Shown here: positions 61,978 through 64,000 of the stretch, piece by piece
Layout: the number at the start of each line of letters is the position of its first letter
Numbering within the stretch: the stretch's first letter is position 1
NCBI GenBank assembly: GCA_949752745.1
Contig: OX457034.1
Location: forward strand, 193,924-257,923
DNA: 64,000 nucleotides
Direction: 5' to 3'
Source: Protula sp. h YS-2021
Taxonomy: Eukaryota; Annelida; Polychaeta; Sabellida; Serpulidae
Made by a program: the position numbers and the translations under genes
The notes under the pieces: generated by a model
What the model was told of the DNA's origin: nothing
Database searches by the model: none
What the model saw: only the letters and a program-made list of their open reading frames with translations

Positions 61978-64000
61978 TTAAAGAAGTTTCATCATAGATA
62001 CGGTGTTCTCCGGCCTTATTTGACTGGTATTAGAAGAAAGTTCCGCATTCTCTAACGCTGATGGAGAACGCTCGTCTAGTTCTTTACAACCTAGTTTGTT
62101 CTCTTTTATATCCTGCAGATAATGAACTACTCGCTGCAGCTTGGGCGATGGAGAATAATTAACCCGTACACTAGCAGGTTTAAATGAGATCAAAACACAC
62201 GGAGGATTTGTACGTCTCTTCACACTTCGATTAAGAAAAACAGGCAATGCTGAATCAGTTTCTGGTGTAGAAGATGTTGAGTTAGTCGAATGAATCTGGA
62301 ATCTACAGTTTGCGGTGTCAGTATCGATTCTTTGTTTTCTTAACTGTACTTCTTGATTGCAGTTTTTAGTCATAGATGAGTGAAAAGTATCCTGCCTAGG
62401 AGTACCACCTTTCTCAAGTCTGAATATATCTCTGAACAGCTTGTGTATGTGTTCACAACATAACAATATACTCGATATTGTTATACCGAATACCAGTATA
62501 GCAAAATTCCCGCTTAGATTCTCCATCGTAATCGCTTGTGATCCAACAACTTGTTGTCGCAGGTCACATGTTTCGGGAGGCCAAAATTCCCGACGCCATG
62601 TTTCTATGAAACCGCTTTCTACAAGCTTCATTATTCTGTAAAAATGTGGTTACTATTTTGAATACGACTTCATAAATATGATTAACAATATATTGAATTT
62701 GATGTGACTTTATTGCAGATAAGACTATAAAATACAGCCAAATAGGGATTTGAACATGTTTAATATTATTTGACAACGTGTAAAACATAACACATTCTAC
62801 ACTAACATGAAGTTTTCTTTCTACTTGGTTGAAGATACACGAAGATATACATCAAGTGCAAAACTAATATTAGTTGGGTGTAACATTTTTTTAGTGAGAA
62901 ATTATTTTATCGCCCGATTTTCCCTAAGTGATATTTTTTATACTTATGCACCATCAAAGTTCTTGTGCATTATCGGAGAACTTACGCATCATCAAAGTAC
63001 TTCTTGTACGGCCACCCTTCCTGGACTGCGAATCCAAAGCCAACTTTGTAGAATTCCTCTTGGATAAAAGCTAGCTCACACTTGTCGCTTGATAGTGAAT
63101 GAAGGTTAGTTTTGTCGCCTGAATATAAGCATGATATGACGTATTACAGTCCGTTTATGTTTATCAAAGAAAAAAGGTGAATAACGTGGCCCGGAGATAT
63201 ATTTATGCAACTAGGTAGGATATTAGCACCACTATATGTTGCACATATTTTTTCTTTAATGGCCATTTGCATCCCCTCCTCACCGGTGTGTACAATGTTA
63301 CGATGGTCAGACTTGATATCAACCGAAATCTTCTCAGATATTTCATATTCTGTTGCCTATTGTGTATGACAATACTTACCCATATATGCATACTTCTCTT
63401 GGATGGCCTTCTGCACCCCCTCCTCACCGGACTGCACAATGTTACCGGGGTCAGACTTGATGCCCTCCCAAATCTTCTTATATATTCCGTCTTCTGCTGT
63501 CTAATGTGTTTTAAAAATATTGAAACAACGATTTAAGAATTGCAATTGCGCGGTAACAAATGTATGTATACTTAATCCTATACAGCAAATATAAGGACAA
63601 ATATAAAGATCTTAATTCTGGCTTTTACTCTGGTTTTTATTTTTAAATTGTTTGAAATTTATAAATTTTACAAGTAAAAATTATAAAATTTTAAACAATT
63701 TAAGAATTAAAAAATATACCTCCGTGATGTATATATATATAGAATGATGTCATTCAAGAGAACGATTTATTTACTAACTTAAACAGAAAATACAGGGCTC
63801 TGTCTTTTAGTTTTACAATATTATTGCATATTTTGATCAGACGTTTGGCGGCTGTAGAAAGCAAAAAATGAAAAGTCCAGTATTTAAATGGACTCTTCAT
63901 GCTCTAGCATGATTGTGAGCATATTATAATCTATTATTGTTGTTGATAAGTTTCTTGGATAACAACATTACCTGAAACAACATCATTTGAATGATTCCAT
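61978..64000 (-). CDS. Ionotropic glutamate receptor-like gene, last four exons (5' part outside window)
   Basis: Exons: 64000–63972 (partial), 63500–63380, 63118–62986 and 62635–61978 (stop). Borders are AG/GT and phases agree. The product is a ligand-gated cation channel subunit of the plasma membrane. Visible, in order: the second lobe of the ligand-binding domain (GIIQMMLFQ–TAEDGIYKKIWEGI, EEGVQKAIQEKYAYMGDKT, FYKVGFGFAVQEGWPYKKYF, AIMKLVESGFIETWRREFW), then the last membrane helix (ENLSGNFAILVFGITISSIL) and a tail of about 145 residues. The acidic residue that binds the ligand amino group in this family corresponds to Asp in YMGD, and the conserved disulphide pair is present (SSDKCEL and PPETCDLR). 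The pore and first lobe lie beyond the window. The subfamily cannot be fixed. A decayed tandem copy of the second exon lies in the following intron. Confidence 0.9.
63240..63356 (-). pseudogene. Decayed tandem copy of a glutamate receptor exon
   Basis: Reads ATEYEISEKISVDIKSDHRN and then NIVHTGEEGMQMAIKEK, clearly a copy of the exon at 63500–63380 offset by 144 bp. It keeps an AATAG acceptor, but at the end an insertion shifts the frame and the GTAAGT donor has become GTGGTG. Only 23 bp separate it from the real exon, too little for an intron. Reading through from the real exon meets a TAG. It is best seen as a non-functional duplication. Confidence 0.8.

Overview
This window is animal nuclear DNA. 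The genes are split by many GT–AG introns and belong to metazoan families: a mitochondrial carrier, an SLC16-type transporter, an ionotropic glutamate receptor and a HAD 5'-nucleotidase-domain protein. They sit in AT-rich DNA crowded with minisatellites, satellites and short inverted-repeat elements. A marine invertebrate is the best guess. Minisatellites crossing exon–intron borders have, as I recall, been described in amphioxus, but the species cannot be settled from the sequence.

Layout. 1–9035 is one very large nested inverted repeat with no gene: 51-bp satellite arms outside, ~145-bp repeat arms inside, then CTAA/TTAG runs and a hairpin around a 51-bp spacer near 4826. 9874–11930 (+) holds six exons of an NT5DC2/3-like protein; both ends of the gene are missing. 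16101–38748 (-) holds eight exons of an SLC25A14/SLC25A30-like mitochondrial carrier, complete except for the last exon. That exon and the 3' end of the + strand gene both point into the interval with a 200-N assembly gap (13370–13569). The carrier's introns contain a 7.4-kb, 139-bp satellite full of TCAAGGTCA sites, an E-box-rich array, a 29-bp array and several transposon-like elements. 48711–53881 (-) is a complete six-exon SLC16 (monocarboxylate-type) transporter of 548 residues. 61978–64000 (-) is the 3' part of an ionotropic glutamate receptor-like gene: the second half of the ligand-binding domain, the last membrane helix and the tail.

The most striking observation is that several tandem repeats are copies of real exon 3' ends with their splice donors. 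The donors of carrier exons 2, 4 and 7 and of transporter exon 1 are all tandemly multiplied. At carrier exon 4 there are about 40 copies of 45 bp, each repeating the last exon codons plus GTGAGT. A receptor exon is also tandemly copied, in decayed form. Where the period is a multiple of three and the frame stays open, a change of donor would insert repeated peptide, so these arrays could alter splicing as well as genome size.

The four genes show no evident functional link. They are ordinary single-copy-looking metazoan genes embedded in repeat-rich DNA.
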